Source of the DNA: Geomonas azotofigens
GTDB taxonomy: Bacteria; Desulfobacterota; Desulfuromonadia; Geobacterales; Geobacteraceae
Length of the DNA stretch: 64,000 bases
Assembly: GCF_018919395.1 (NCBI RefSeq)
Contig: NZ_JAHLME010000001.1
Span: 868,001-932,000, forward strand
Direction: 5' to 3'
The notes below the pieces were generated by a model. It made no database searches, was not told the origin of the DNA, and worked only from the letters and a program-made list of their open reading frames with translations. Shown one piece after another: positions 34,775 to 44,082 of the stretch (the stretch's first letter is position 1; each line of letters starts with the position of its first letter). Made by a program: the position numbers and the translations under genes.

Positions 34775-35166
34775 TATGGACGGTCACGGTTTTAGTGCAT
34801 AAGGCTCCTGTTTGGTGCTGCATGGCATAGTGATTTCGGGCCGTTGCCGGGCTGTTTCCGGTTGCGATTACAATGCCGCCAGCTTATTTCCTACAAAACG
34901 GCGCAACAATACCAAATTGCATGAAAAATATAAAGTTTTTTTTCCAATGAGAGGATTGTTGTGTGCTGCAACCTAGGTTGTCGTTCCCTTTTCGTGGTGA
35001 ATGACGTGGAAGCGCTCCAGGCAAGGCGTCGGCGCGGGGTGCGGCGGACGGGAGAGGGGAGAGGGGAGAGGAGGCCCTGAAGGAAGGGCGACCGTAGGTG
35101 AGGGCGCGGAAGTGGGGGGGCGGACAGCCGGCGAGTCATAACGCCGGCTGCCCAGGATAGCGCGGT
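34775..35166. other. Intergenic region between surface operon leader and lipoprotein gene
   Basis: No gene seen. It should hold the promoter of the riboswitch operon near 34790-34900, but no clear -35/-10 pair stands out. 35040-35080 carries GGGAGAGGGGAGAGG purine-rich repeats. Confidence 0.4.
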
Positions 35167-35988
35167 CTAGTTGGTGTTGCAGAGCACCTGGAGCGCGGAA
35201 ATCTCGGCCGCGCTGAGAGTCACTCCCTCATGGCCCGGTTGCCCCGCCGAGTACTTCGCCGGCACCTCGCCCCCTTTCAGGGCGAGCTCGGGAGCTCCGG
35301 AGGCAGTGGCGTCGTAACTCCCCAGGGAGTGGCAGGAGGCGCATTGCGCCTGGTAGACCGGCTGTGCCGCCAGGGCGAGCGAGGCGGGGGCCGAAAGCAC
35401 GGCGCCGCCGCTACCCACCACGAAATCGAATCCGGCGGCGATGGTGTAGGTAGGCTTGGCCGGGTCGTTGTCATCCTCGATGATGGCACTGTAGGAGCCG
35501 CTGATGCGGTCGCCGGAGTTACCCCCGTACCGGCTGAAGGTGATGGTCCCCCCGACGGTACGCAACAGGGTCGACGGGTGCCCGTTCAGAAAGTAGAGGC
35601 TGCCAGGGAAGGGTGCGCCGCCATTGCCGAGGGAGTAGGTCGTTTGGGTTGTGATGGAGGCCCCGGGTGCCACGTCGATCCGGGAAATTGTCTTGTAGTC
35701 CGGGTCATTGAGGCTCGTGGCTATGGCAACCCGGAAGACGATGCCGAGGTTGGAAACGCTCGAGGAGAGATAGGTAGCCCGCTCCAGGCCGTACTGGTCG
35801 CTGGTCACCGTGTAGGAGTTGGCAGCAGCCGGGTCGTTGCTGGTGTTGATGCCGGTCGGGTTGGTCCCTCCGCCACCGCCGCCGCAGCCGGCGATCAGGA
35901 TAAGTGCAAGGCCGAGCGCCGCTCCTGCGATGCGGGAGGGACGGGAGCTTTGGCCGTTAGTGCTGTTCATGGATATCTCGCTTTTCAT
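35167..35988 (-). CDS. Lipoprotein with C-terminal monoheme cytochrome domain
   Basis: 273 residues. The start at 35988 (MKSEIS) has a GGGGG stretch upstream; MNSTNG at 35970 is an alternative. The signal peptide ends in a lipobox LIAGC followed by a Gly run. The middle is a beta-rich domain of about 170 residues. The C-terminus carries one heme site, CASCHSLGSYD, and resembles a class I cytochrome c segment, with GVTLSAAEISALQVL as the closing helix. It is probably anchored to an outer or inner membrane leaflet and may pass electrons. It has the same direction as the surface operon but is separated from it by 680 bases and the riboswitch. Confidence 0.75.
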   Translation of the reverse strand: MKSEISMNSTNGQSSRPSRIAGAALGLALILIAGCGGGGGGTNPTGINTSNDPAAANSYTVTSDQYGLERATYLSSSVSNLGIVFRVAIATSLNDPDYKTISRIDVAPGASITTQTTYSLGNGGAPFPGSLYFLNGHPSTLLRTVGGTITFSRYGGNSGDRISGSYSAIIEDDNDPAKPTYTIAAGFDFVVGSGGAVLSAPASLALAAQPVYQAQCASCHSLGSYDATASGAPELALKGGEVPAKYSAGQPGHEGVTLSAAEISALQVLCNTN

Positions 35989-36286
35989 GGGAGCCCCCTT
36001 TTGCCTGGTTGCTACCGCTGTTACATGGAAGGTGCCAGAAATGGTTAATGTGAGAATCTGTCGTATGTGGTTCACTTATCGGCACTAATTCACGTCGACT
36101 GCAGGGATTTCGCAGGGGATTTTCAAAAAGTTGCTGTTCATTGTTTGCACACTTTCGCCGTGTGCTGTGCGTAACCTGAACGGCGGGGTGACACCGCGAA
36201 GGGAATGGTTCTTTCATGAACATCTCGGAGTGGCTGACGGCCGTCGTCGTCCATGCCGTAGGAGCGTAAGCGGGGGAAGAAAAACG
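35989..36286. other. Divergent intergenic region
   Basis: Contains a GCACAC-TTTCGCC-GTGTGC hairpin at 36146-36164 and otherwise nothing recognised. Promoters for the lipoprotein gene (-) and the mqn operon (+) should lie here. Confidence 0.4.
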
Positions 36287-36315
36287 TTGTCATCGCCTGG
36301 TGGAAGTGCTAAAAA
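36287..36315 (+). promoter_or_regulatory. Candidate promoter of the menaquinone operon
   Basis: TTGTCA, 17 bases, TAAAAA, 31 bases before the first start codon. Confidence 0.45.
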
Positions 36316-36345
36316 CTTTCTCTTCAGGTTATTTGCGGAGTGTGC

Positions 36346-37692
36346 ATGGCCATCAGGGACTTACGGGACTTTCTCGCCGTGCTGGACGCCGCAGGTGAGC
36401 TGCATCGGGTGGATGCCGAGGTGGATTCCGAACTGGAAATCGCCTGCATCACCGACCGGCAGAGCAAGCTCCCCGGTGGCGGCAAGGCGCTTCTTTTCCA
36501 GAACGTCAAAGGAAGTCCCTACCCCGTGGCAACCAACCTCTTCGGCTCCCCTTCCCGCATGGCGCTTGCGCTCCAGGTCGAACACCTTTCCGTGTTGACG
36601 GGCAAGATGGAACAACTGCTCGCCGCACCCGATATCGCGCCGGTGCCGACCCTGGTGCGCCAGGCTCGCTGCCAGGAGGTGGTTGAGCGGCTTCCGGACC
36701 TGGGACGATACCCTTTCCTGAAGAGCTGGCCGGGTGACGGCGGGCGCTTCATCACGCTTCCCCTGGTATTCACCCGGGATCCCGAGACCGGCGCGAACAA
36801 CTGCGGCATGTACCGGGTCCGGCTCTTCGACGACGGCTGCGTGGGGATACGCTGGAAGCCCGGCAGCGGCGGCTTCGCCCATCACGAAAAATACAGTGCG
36901 TCAGGATCGCCGATGCCGGTGGCCATCGCCGTCGGTGCCGCGCCCGCGTTGACGCTGGCAGCCATGCTTCCCTTGTCGGAACCGCTCGACGAGGTCTCCT
37001 TCGCGGGGTACCTGCACGGGGCTCCCATCGGGATGGTGCGTTGTCTGGAGTCCGACCTCCTGGTTCCGGCCCAAGCGGAGCTGGTCATCGAGGGGGTGGT
37101 CGAACCCGGCACCACCCGCCGCGAGGGTGCCTTCGGCAACTACACCGGGAGCTACGACCCCGGCGAGGAAGTGCCGCTGTTGCGGGTCACTTGCGTCACC
37201 CGCAGGAAAGATCCCATCTGCCAGGCGACCGTGGTTGGCCCTCCGCCGATGGAAGACTGCTACCTGGCCAAGTCGGCGGAGCGGCTGCTGCTCCCGCTGT
37301 TGCGCCGGCAATGCCCGGAGATCGCCGACCTGGTCATGCCGGTGGAGGGGATCTTTCACGGCTGTGCCATCATCTCCATCGACAAGAAGGAGCCGTTGCA
37401 GGGACGGCGGGTGCTGGAGCTGCTGCGCGGCGAGGGATGGCTGAAAAGGGGGAAGCTCCTGGTGGTCGTGGATCGCACCGAGGGAGAACTGACCCTGGCG
37501 CAGGGTTTTTGGCAGGCGTTGAACGCGGTCCGTTTCCCCGCCGACCTGGTGGTGACGCCGGACGGGTGCCTCGGAGTCGACGCGACCGTCAAGCTCCCGG
37601 AAGAAGGTGGGGAGCGGAAGCAATTGTTGCAACAGGATGTATCGGTTTGCGCCCAGGTTGAGCGGAGATGGCGGGAATACGGCTTTCTCTGA
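36346..37692 (+). CDS. mqnL: UbiD-family decarboxylase of the futalosine menaquinone pathway
   Basis: 448 residues. UbiD-type enzymes use prenylated FMN to decarboxylate aromatic acids. Family features: RDFLAVLDAAGELHRVDAEVD at the N-terminus, the prFMN-binding region near NNCGMYRVRLFD, and the catalytic REGAFGNYTGSYDPGEE with the acid/base Glu residues. In the futalosine route the UbiD homologue MqnL removes the carboxylate of the prenylated dihydroxynaphthoate. The location beside UbiA-, UbiX-, MqnE- and MqnC-like genes supports this over a ubiquinone role. The ATG at 36346 is preferred, with GGAG upstream. First gene of a five-gene operon. Confidence 0.88.
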   Translation: MAIRDLRDFLAVLDAAGELHRVDAEVDSELEIACITDRQSKLPGGGKALLFQNVKGSPYPVATNLFGSPSRMALALQVEHLSVLTGKMEQLLAAPDIAPVPTLVRQARCQEVVERLPDLGRYPFLKSWPGDGGRFITLPLVFTRDPETGANNCGMYRVRLFDDGCVGIRWKPGSGGFAHHEKYSASGSPMPVAIAVGAAPALTLAAMLPLSEPLDEVSFAGYLHGAPIGMVRCLESDLLVPAQAELVIEGVVEPGTTRREGAFGNYTGSYDPGEEVPLLRVTCVTRRKDPICQATVVGPPPMEDCYLAKSAERLLLPLLRRQCPEIADLVMPVEGIFHGCAIISIDKKEPLQGRRVLELLRGEGWLKRGKLLVVVDRTEGELTLAQGFWQALNAVRFPADLVVTPDGCLGVDATVKLPEEGGERKQLLQQDVSVCAQVERRWREYGFL

Positions 37693-37714
37693 GCAAGGAG
37701 CGAGAAAGGAACTC

Positions 37715-38608
37715 ATGAGCAGTCAGGCAGGAGTCGAGATGACGATGTACGCCAGGATCAGGGTATTCCTGGAGATGATAAAGTTCAGCCACACCATTTT
37801 CGCGCTTCCCTTCGCCTTCACCGGCGCGCTGTTGGCCGCCAGAGGGCTTCCCACGCTGGCGCAGGCGGGGTGGATAGTCCTGGCCATGGTGGGCGCGCGG
37901 ACCGCGGCCATGGGGCTCAACCGGGTGATCGACGCCGATATCGATGGTCGCAATCCGCGCACCGCCGGGCGCGCCATCCCTGCCGGTCTGCTGGGACGGG
38001 GCTCGGTCATCGTTTTCATCGCCCTTTCGGTGTTGGTCATGCTGTTCGCGGCGAAGATGCTGAACCCGCTTTGTCTCTACCTGTCGCCGGTAGCGCTCGG
38101 CTTCATCCTCCTTTACTCCTACTGCAAGCGTTTCACCGCGTTGGCGCACGTGGTGCTCGGCATCTGCCTGGCCGGCGCACCGCTGGGCGCCTGGATCGCG
38201 ATCCGCGGCAGCGCGGAATTACCGGCATTCCTGCTCGCCCTGGCCGTTCTCTTCTGGGTTGCCGGCTTCGACATCCTTTACGCCCTCCAGGACCTGGAGT
38301 TCGACCGGGAAAGCGGGTTGCACTCCATCCCGGCCAAGCTTGGCGTCACCGGTTCGCTCTGGACCTCGCGCATCTTCCACGTCCTTTCCTGCCTGTTCCT
38401 GCTGGCCCTCTACCTGCAACTCGGGCTGGGCACCTTCTTCCTGGCGGGCCTGGTCGCCACCTGCGGGATGCTTCTTTACGAGCACCACTTGCTGCGCGGT
38501 GGCAACCTCGATGCTCTCGACGCCGCCTTCTTCAACATGAACGGTTACATCAGCGTGACCCTCTTCTTCGCCACGCTGCTGGATACCCTGACAGCGGGGG
38601 CGATGTGA
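37715..38608 (+). CDS. mqnP: UbiA-family prenyltransferase (menaquinone)
   Basis: 297 residues, integral membrane. It attaches a polyprenyl chain to the 1,4-dihydroxy-6-naphthoate ring in the futalosine pathway. Two Asp-rich motifs bind the prenyl diphosphate through Mg: NRVIDADIDGRNPRT near 68-82 and DLEFDRESGLHSIPAKLG near 190-207. About eight hydrophobic helices separate and follow them. The start is 37715 (AAAGGA upstream); 37739 with AGGAG is also possible. It starts 22 bases after mqnL, and its stop overlaps the next start (ATGTGA). Confidence 0.9.
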   Translation: MSSQAGVEMTMYARIRVFLEMIKFSHTIFALPFAFTGALLAARGLPTLAQAGWIVLAMVGARTAAMGLNRVIDADIDGRNPRTAGRAIPAGLLGRGSVIVFIALSVLVMLFAAKMLNPLCLYLSPVALGFILLYSYCKRFTALAHVVLGICLAGAPLGAWIAIRGSAELPAFLLALAVLFWVAGFDILYALQDLEFDRESGLHSIPAKLGVTGSLWTSRIFHVLSCLFLLALYLQLGLGTFFLAGLVATCGMLLYEHHLLRGGNLDALDAAFFNMNGYISVTLFFATLLDTLTAGAM

Positions 38609-39207
38609 AACAACGCCATTTCGTCGTCGCCATAACCGGGGCCTCGGGCAGCATCTATGGACTCCGGGTGATCGAGGAGTTGCTGCGGTCGGGGGCACGT
38701 GTCAGCGTACTCGTCAGCGATGCCGGCTTCGCCGTGCTGCGCGAGGAGTGCGCCCTGGAGTGGGGTGGGGCGGCGCAGGTGGTGCAGGAGCAGTTGCGCC
38801 AGAGGGTGGGGAGCGGTGATCTTCGTTACTACGCTTGCGATGATCTTTTCGCCCCCATTGCCAGCGGGTCGTCGGCGCCCGACGCCATGCTGGTGGTCCC
38901 CTGTTCCATGGGAACCCTGTCCCGCATCAGTTGCGGCAATGCCGGAAACCTCTTGGAGCGGGCCGCCGACGTGATGCTCAAGGAGGCGCGCCCCCTGGTC
39001 CTGGTGCCGCGCGAGACGCCGTTGAACGCCATCCATCTGGAGCACATGTTGAAACTGTCCCGGCTGGGAGTGAGGATGGTGCCCGCCATGCCCGGCTTTT
39101 ACCACCAGCCGCAGAGCATGGAGGACCTGGTGGACTTCGTGGTCGGCAAGGTGCTGGACAGCGTGCAGGTGGAGCACACCCTGTTCCGCCGCTGGGGCGG
39201 CGAGTAA
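38605..39207 (+). CDS. mqnM: UbiX-like flavin prenyltransferase
   Basis: 200 residues with a GTG start overlapping the preceding stop codon. UbiX proteins join dimethylallyl phosphate to FMN to make the prenylated flavin used by UbiD enzymes, here presumably MqnL three genes' length upstream. Signatures: VVAITGASGSIYG (FMN phosphate loop), VVPCSMGTLSRISCGNAGNLLERAADV and PLVLVPRETPLNAIHLEHM. The translational overlap with the UbiA gene shows it belongs to the operon. Confidence 0.92.
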   Translation: MKQRHFVVAITGASGSIYGLRVIEELLRSGARVSVLVSDAGFAVLREECALEWGGAAQVVQEQLRQRVGSGDLRYYACDDLFAPIASGSSAPDAMLVVPCSMGTLSRISCGNAGNLLERAADVMLKEARPLVLVPRETPLNAIHLEHMLKLSRLGVRMVPAMPGFYHQPQSMEDLVDFVVGKVLDSVQVEHTLFRRWGGE

Positions 39208-39224
39208 AACCCGCCGGTCACCCC

Positions 39225-39250
39225 GTCCGACAGTCCGACCAGTCCGACAA
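39225..39250. repeat. 9-bp tandem repeat (GTCCGACNN) x3
   Basis: Three near-perfect units in the spacer between mqnM and mqnE. One further GTCCGACAA lies at 48733. Confidence 0.85.
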
Positions 39251-39267
39251 GAAAGGAAAAAGCAGCA

Positions 39268-40344
39268 ATGAGTTTTGCAACCATAGCCGAGAAAGTGCAC
39301 AGCGGTGCCCGCATCGACGAGACCGAGGCGCTCCTGCTGTTCCGGCACCCGAACCTCCTGGAGCTGGGTGAACTGGCCCAGGCGGTGAACGAGCGGCGCA
39401 ACGGCCGCAAGGTGTTTTTCAACGTCAACCGCCACATCAACCACACCAACATCTGCGTCAACCGCTGCCGTTTCTGCGCCTTCTTCCGCAGGCCCGGCGA
39501 GGACGGAGCCTACCTGATGTCGCTGGACGAGGTGCGCGCCCGCGCCGAGGAGGCACTCCAGCAAGGCGCCACGGAGATCCACGTGGTGGGCGGCCTGCAC
39601 CCCGATCTCCCCTTCGAGTTCTACCTGGAACTGCTGGCGACCATCAAGTCGGTATCCCCGGAACTGCACGTGAAGGCCTTCACCGCGGTGGAGATCGCCT
39701 ATCTTGCCGAGCTCGCCAAGCTTTCCATCCCGCAGACCCTCGAGAAGCTGAAGGATGCCGGGCTCGGCTCGCTGCCGGGCGGGGGTGCCGAGATCTTCGC
39801 CCCTGAGATCCGCAACCAGCTCTGCCCCGAGAAGATCAGCGGCACCGAGTGGCTCTCCATCATGGAACAGGTGCACGCGGCCGGGTTGAAGTCCAACGCC
39901 ACCATGCTCTACGGTCACCTGGAGAGCGTCGAGGATCGGGTCGATCACATGCGCCAGTTGCGGGAGTTGCAGGACAGGACCGGCGGCTTCCAGGTCTTCA
40001 TCCCGCTCGCCTTCCAGCCCGAGCATTCCCAGTTGAAGATTGGCGGCAGCGGCACCAGCGGCGTCGACGACCTGCGCACCTTGGCCGTCGGCCGCATCTA
40101 CCTGGACAACTTCGCCAACGTGAAGGCGTACTGGGTGATGCTGGGCGAGAAGATCGCCCAGGTCTCGCTCTGTTTCGGCGTCAACGACCTGGACGGCACC
40201 GTGGTCGAGGAGCGCATCGGTCACGAGGCCGGCGCCGACACCCCGCAGGCCATGAGCCGCGACAGCATCGTCGCCATGATCCGGAAGGCGGGTCGCATCC
40301 CGGTCGAGCGTGACACCCTCTACCGCGAGCTCCGCGCGTATTAA
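39268..40344 (+). CDS. mqnE: Aminodeoxyfutalosine synthase MqnE
   Basis: 358 residues, radical SAM. The 4Fe-4S site is CVNRCRFC near 66-73 (CX3CX2C). The TIM-barrel continues with EIHVVGGLHPDLPFEFY, GLGSLPGGGAEIF and FQVFIPLAFQPEHSQL. MqnE joins 3-[(1-carboxyvinyl)oxy]benzoate to SAM-derived adenosine to form aminofutalosine. It is told from its paralogue MqnC by HINHTNICVNRC and the SLPGGGAEIF pattern; both genes are adjacent here. The start at 39268 follows AAAGGAAAAAGC. Confidence 0.93.
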   Translation: MSFATIAEKVHSGARIDETEALLLFRHPNLLELGELAQAVNERRNGRKVFFNVNRHINHTNICVNRCRFCAFFRRPGEDGAYLMSLDEVRARAEEALQQGATEIHVVGGLHPDLPFEFYLELLATIKSVSPELHVKAFTAVEIAYLAELAKLSIPQTLEKLKDAGLGSLPGGGAEIFAPEIRNQLCPEKISGTEWLSIMEQVHAAGLKSNATMLYGHLESVEDRVDHMRQLRELQDRTGGFQVFIPLAFQPEHSQLKIGGSGTSGVDDLRTLAVGRIYLDNFANVKAYWVMLGEKIAQVSLCFGVNDLDGTVVEERIGHEAGADTPQAMSRDSIVAMIRKAGRIPVERDTLYRELRAY

Positions 40345-40353
40345 ATTCTGCCC

Positions 40354-40398
40354 GTCCACCGGGTCCACAAGGTCCACCGGGTCCACCGGGTCCACCAC
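40354..40398. repeat. 9-bp tandem repeat (GTCCACCGG) x5
   Basis: Five consecutive 9-base units, three perfect, in the mqnE-mqnC spacer. Related in layout to the GTCCGACNN array at 39225. Confidence 0.95.
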
Positions 40399-40438
40399 CC
40401 CGTTGCCCTTTAGCCAGAGAAACCAGCAGGTTCCACCA

Positions 40439-41503
40439 ATGCTCAAAGCCATCACTGAAAAAGTCGCCGCCGGCGCTGAAGTAACCTTCGAAGAGGCGCT
40501 CTGGTGCCTGACCGAGGGGGACCTCCTCGCCGTCGGCCGCCTCGCCGACTCCGTCCGCCGCAGCATGCACCCCGACGGCTGCGTCAGCTTCGTCGTGGAT
40601 CGCAACGTCAACTACACCAACGTCTGCGAGTCCCAGTGCAAGTTCTGCGCGTTCTACCGCAACCCCGAGGCGAACGACGCCTATCTCCTGGACAACGACA
40701 CCATCATGGCCAAGATCCAGGAACTGGTGGACCAGGGGGGGACGCAGCTCCTGATGCAGGGCGGGCTGCACCCGTCGCTCGACATCACCTACTTCGAGAC
40801 CTTGTTCCGGGAGATCAAGCGCCGCTTCCCCGGCGTCCAGAACCATTCCCTCTCTCCGGCCGAGATCACCCATACCGCGAAGCTCTCCGGGCTGTCCATT
40901 CCGGAAACCCTGCGGCGCCTGAAGGAGGCGGGGCTCGATTCCGTTCCCGGCGGCGGGGCGGAGATCCTGGTGGACAGCGTCCGCGCCGAGATCTCCCCGA
41001 AGAAGATCGGCTGGCAGGGGTGGGCGGAGGTCATGCGCGAGGCGGCCAAGCTCGGCATGCCGACCACGGCGACCATGATGTTCGGCAGCAAAGAGCGCAT
41101 CGAGGACGTGGTCGAGCACCTGTTCCGGGTGCGCGACCTGCAGGCGCAAGGAGGGAGCTTCACCGCCTTCATCCCCTGGACCTACCAGCCGGGCAACACG
41201 GAGCTCGGCGGCGAGACCGCGAGCGGCGTGGAATACCTCAAGGTGCTGGCCCTGTCCCGCATCGTGCTCCGGAACATCCCCAACATTCAGGCGAGCTGGG
41301 TGACGCAAGGGGCGAAGATGGCCCAGGTCGCGCTCTTCTTCGGCGCGAACGACGTGGGGGGCACCATGCTGGAGGAAAACGTGGTGGCCGCGGCGGGATG
41401 CCGCTTCCGCATGTCGCAGCAGCAGATGATCGATCTCATTAAGGGTGCTGGCTTCGCGCCGGTCCGACGCACCACTCTCTACCGGGAACTGGAGCGGTAT
41501 TAG
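40439..41503 (+). CDS. mqnC: Cyclic dehypoxanthine futalosine synthase MqnC
   Basis: 354 residues, radical SAM. It cyclises dehypoxanthine futalosine to cyclic dehypoxanthine futalosine. The cluster site is CESQCKFCAFYR near 62-73. Other conserved parts are LLMQGGLHPSLDITYFE, GLDSVPGGGAEIL, TATMMFGSKERIEDVVEH and FIPWTYQPGNTEL, with the ANDVGGTMLEENVV signature near the end. The ATG at 40439 is chosen because it starts the conserved region and the frame upstream is the 9-bp repeat. Last gene of the mqn operon. Confidence 0.93.
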   Translation: MLKAITEKVAAGAEVTFEEALWCLTEGDLLAVGRLADSVRRSMHPDGCVSFVVDRNVNYTNVCESQCKFCAFYRNPEANDAYLLDNDTIMAKIQELVDQGGTQLLMQGGLHPSLDITYFETLFREIKRRFPGVQNHSLSPAEITHTAKLSGLSIPETLRRLKEAGLDSVPGGGAEILVDSVRAEISPKKIGWQGWAEVMREAAKLGMPTTATMMFGSKERIEDVVEHLFRVRDLQAQGGSFTAFIPWTYQPGNTELGGETASGVEYLKVLALSRIVLRNIPNIQASWVTQGAKMAQVALFFGANDVGGTMLEENVVAAAGCRFRMSQQQMIDLIKGAGFAPVRRTTLYRELERY

Positions 41504-41514
41504 AGCCTGGGGCT

Positions 41515-41543
41515 TTGACTTTCTCATTGAATTGCGGTTATAG
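41515..41543 (+). promoter_or_regulatory. Promoter of hisC
   Basis: TTGACT, 17 bases, TTATAG, in the 73-base gap after mqnC. hisC therefore probably has its own transcript. Confidence 0.6.
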
Positions 41544-41576
41544 TCACAGTTCCAATCCGCCAGCAAAGGAGTTGCC

Positions 41577-42629
41577 ATGATTGCCCTGCGGCAAAACATC
41601 GCACAGATGGCAGGCTATGTCCCGGGCTTCCAGCCCGAAGATGTGGCCTCCTACATCAAGCTGAACACCAACGAGAACCCCTATCCGCCGTCCCCGCAGG
41701 TGATCGACGCCATCGCCAGGGAGGTCGGGGAGGGGCTGCGCCGCTATCCGGACGCCGCCAGTCGCCTAGCGCGCGAGGAGGCCGGCCGGTTGTACGGTTT
41801 CGACCCCTCCTGGATCATCATGGCCAACGGGTCGGACGAGGTGCTCAACAACCTGATCCGCGCCTTCGCCGGCGAGGGCGAAGAGATCGCCTACATCCAC
41901 CCCTCGTACTCCTACTACGGCACGCTGGCCGAGGTGCAGGGGGCCAAGGTGCGCACCTTCGGCCTCACCGACTCTTTCGAGCCGGAGGGGATCCCGGAGC
42001 GCTACGACGGCAAGCTCCTCTTCCTCACCAACCCGAACGCGCCGCTTGGCTTCACCTTCAGCCAGAACTACATCGCGGACCTCGCCGGGCGTATTTCCGG
42101 GATGCTGGTGGTGGACGAGGCCTACGTGGACTTCGCCGAGGAGAATTCGCTGGAGCTGGTGCGCTCCCTCGACAACGTCGTGGTCACCCGCACCTTCTCC
42201 AAAAGCTATTCGCTCGCGGGCATGAGGCTCGGCCTCGCCATCGCGCGCCCCGAGGTGATCGCCGCTCTCAACAAGATCCGCGACCACTACAACCTGGATC
42301 GCCTGGCGCAGGCTGCCGCCACCGCCGCGCTCCACGACCAGGGCTACTTCCTTCAGTGTGTGGCCAAGATTAAGGAGACCCGTGCCTGGTTCACCGCCGA
42401 ACTGGGAAAAATCGGCTACCATGTCATCCCCTCCAGCGGCAACTACGTCTTCGCGAGCCCGCCCGACCGTGACGGCGCCCGCGTCTACCAGGGGCTGTAC
42501 GACCGCAAGATCCTGGTGCGCCACTTCACCGACCCCAAGCTGAGCCACGGCCTGCGCATCACCATCGGCACCAACGAGGAGATGCAGCGCACCATCCAGG
42601 CGCTGATCGAGATCGGCCCGGGGCGGTAA
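41577..42629 (+). CDS. hisC: Histidinol-phosphate aminotransferase
   Basis: 350 residues, PLP enzyme of fold type I, class II aminotransferases. It transfers an amino group from glutamate to imidazole acetol phosphate in histidine synthesis; paralogues can act on aromatic keto acids. Landmarks: [49 protein letters not shown], the PLP lysine in [14 protein letters not shown] and the C-terminal [12 protein letters not shown]. The start follows AAAGGAG. No other his gene is nearby. Confidence 0.93.
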   Translation: MIALRQNIAQMAGYVPGFQPEDVASYIKLNTNENPYPPSPQVIDAIAREVGEGLRRYPDAASRLAREEAGRLYGFDPSWIIMANGSDEVLNNLIRAFAGEGEEIAYIHPSYSYYGTLAEVQGAKVRTFGLTDSFEPEGIPERYDGKLLFLTNPNAPLGFTFSQNYIADLAGRISGMLVVDEAYVDFAEENSLELVRSLDNVVVTRTFSKSYSLAGMRLGLAIARPEVIAALNKIRDHYNLDRLAQAAATAALHDQGYFLQCVAKIKETRAWFTAELGKIGYHVIPSSGNYVFASPPDRDGARVYQGLYDRKILVRHFTDPKLSHGLRITIGTNEEMQRTIQALIEIGPGR

Positions 42630-42788
42630 TCCCGGCAGCGGCAATTTTTTCCGCGAATGCGGATCTGGACTTGTATAGAAAGTGAAAAAGCTGTAATCTT
42701 CCCGGCTGGCGCTGTGCCGTGACCGGAAGGGCGCAAAAACGCCAAATATCTCGCAAGCATATATAGATGCAGAAACGGACGGAACCAT

Positions 42789-43922
42789 TTGCAGAACAAG
42801 AATAAGGCAACAAATCCCGCAGCGGCACATCTCGTCACCGACCAAAAGACCCTGGATGAACTCGTAGAGCGGCTCTCGAAGGAGTCGGTGCTCGCCTTCG
42901 ACCTCGAGGCCGACTCGCTGCACCACTATACCGAGAAGGTTTGCCTGATCCAGGTCTCCTCCGCGTCGGAGGACCGACTGATCGATCCGCTGGCCCCGAT
43001 CGACGTGCGTGCGCTGGCGCCGATCTTCGCCAACCCGGCCATCAAGAAGATCTTCCACGGCGCGGACTACGACATGCGCTCGCTGCACCGCGACTTCGGC
43101 ATCGAGGTGGTCAACCTCTTCGACACCATGATCGCCAGCCAGTTCCTTGGCGAGAGCGAGTTCGGCCTGGCAGCCCTTTTGAAGAAGCGTTTCGGCGTCG
43201 AGCTGGACAAGCGCTACCAGAAGGCCGATTGGAGCAAGCGTCCCTTCTCTCAGGAGATGCTGGAGTACGCCATGAAGGACACCTCGCTCCTGATCGAGCT
43301 GTACCGTCAGCTCGAGGCGGAGCTGGTGGCCAAGGGGCGCCTGGCCTGGGTGGAGGAGGAGTCCGAGCTGGTGGCGGGCGTGAGATCGCCGTCGCGCGAG
43401 GGTGAGCTCATGTGCCTGCGCTTCAAGGGGGCCAACAAGATGAAGCCGCGTGAGCTGGCCGTCCTCGAGGAACTGCTCAAGTTCCGGGACGAGAAGGCCC
43501 GCCTCGCCGACGTTCCCCCTTTCCGGATCCTCAGTAACGACCTGTTGCGCGAGCTGGCCGAGAAGCAGCCCAGGAGCAACTTCGAACTGGTCGGCATCCA
43601 CACCATGTCGTCCAAGCTGATCGAGCGGCTCGGGCGCGGGCTGCTGCAGGCGGTCGCCAACGGCCTGGCCGTGCCGCAGGACAAGCTGCCGCAGGTGCAG
43701 CAAAACCGCCGTCCGGTGCTGGACCGGCTCCAGGACGAGAAGGTGAAACGGCTCAAGATCTGGCGCGAGGCGAAGTCGGCCCAGCTCGGCCTGGGGGTGG
43801 GTCTGGTGGCCAACAACACGCTCCTGGAGGCGCTCGCCGAGCCGGGCTCCTCGCAGGATGCCCTCTTGAAGCGCTGGCAGCGCGAGGCGTTCGGCGACGA
43901 GCTGGCCTCGTTGATCTCCTGA
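42789..43922 (+). CDS. rnd: Ribonuclease D
   Basis: 377 residues, 3'-5' exoribonuclease for tRNA maturation. The DEDD catalytic set is visible: FDLEADSLHHY, FHGADYDMRSLH, and YAMKDTSLLIELY with Tyr/Asp of ExoIII. An HRDC domain follows near 210-290 (KPRELAVLEELLKFRDEKARLADVPPF split as usual). The gene seems to start with TTG at 42789; the conserved region begins 15 residues later, and no ATG or GTG fits. The ribosome site is weak. A TTGTAT-N17-TAATCT element at about 42673-42701 may be its promoter. Confidence 0.9.
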   Translation: MQNKNKATNPAAAHLVTDQKTLDELVERLSKESVLAFDLEADSLHHYTEKVCLIQVSSASEDRLIDPLAPIDVRALAPIFANPAIKKIFHGADYDMRSLHRDFGIEVVNLFDTMIASQFLGESEFGLAALLKKRFGVELDKRYQKADWSKRPFSQEMLEYAMKDTSLLIELYRQLEAELVAKGRLAWVEEESELVAGVRSPSREGELMCLRFKGANKMKPRELAVLEELLKFRDEKARLADVPPFRILSNDLLRELAEKQPRSNFELVGIHTMSSKLIERLGRGLLQAVANGLAVPQDKLPQVQQNRRPVLDRLQDEKVKRLKIWREAKSAQLGLGVGLVANNTLLEALAEPGSSQDALLKRWQREAFGDELASLIS

Positions 43923-43944
43923 TAGGCAAAGATAGCGGCATGAC

Positions 43945-43977
43945 GGGCGGGTTCCTTATGAGGAGCCCGCCTTTTTT
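43945..43977 (+). terminator. Terminator of rnd
   Basis: GGGCGGGTTCC / GGAGCCCGCC stem with loop TTATGA, followed by TTTTTT. Confidence 0.9.
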
Positions 43978-44082
43978 CGTCCTATGAGCATGGCGCCGTG
44001 GGCATTTCCATTAGAATGCCTTGTGCAGGCCGCCCCCTGTTGTATAACATGATGCTGTGGATGAAACGGGTGGGGGCGCGCC

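Noticed and set aside
40354..40398. CRISPR array
   Set aside because: Units are 9 bp and contiguous, without spacers; no cas genes in the window.
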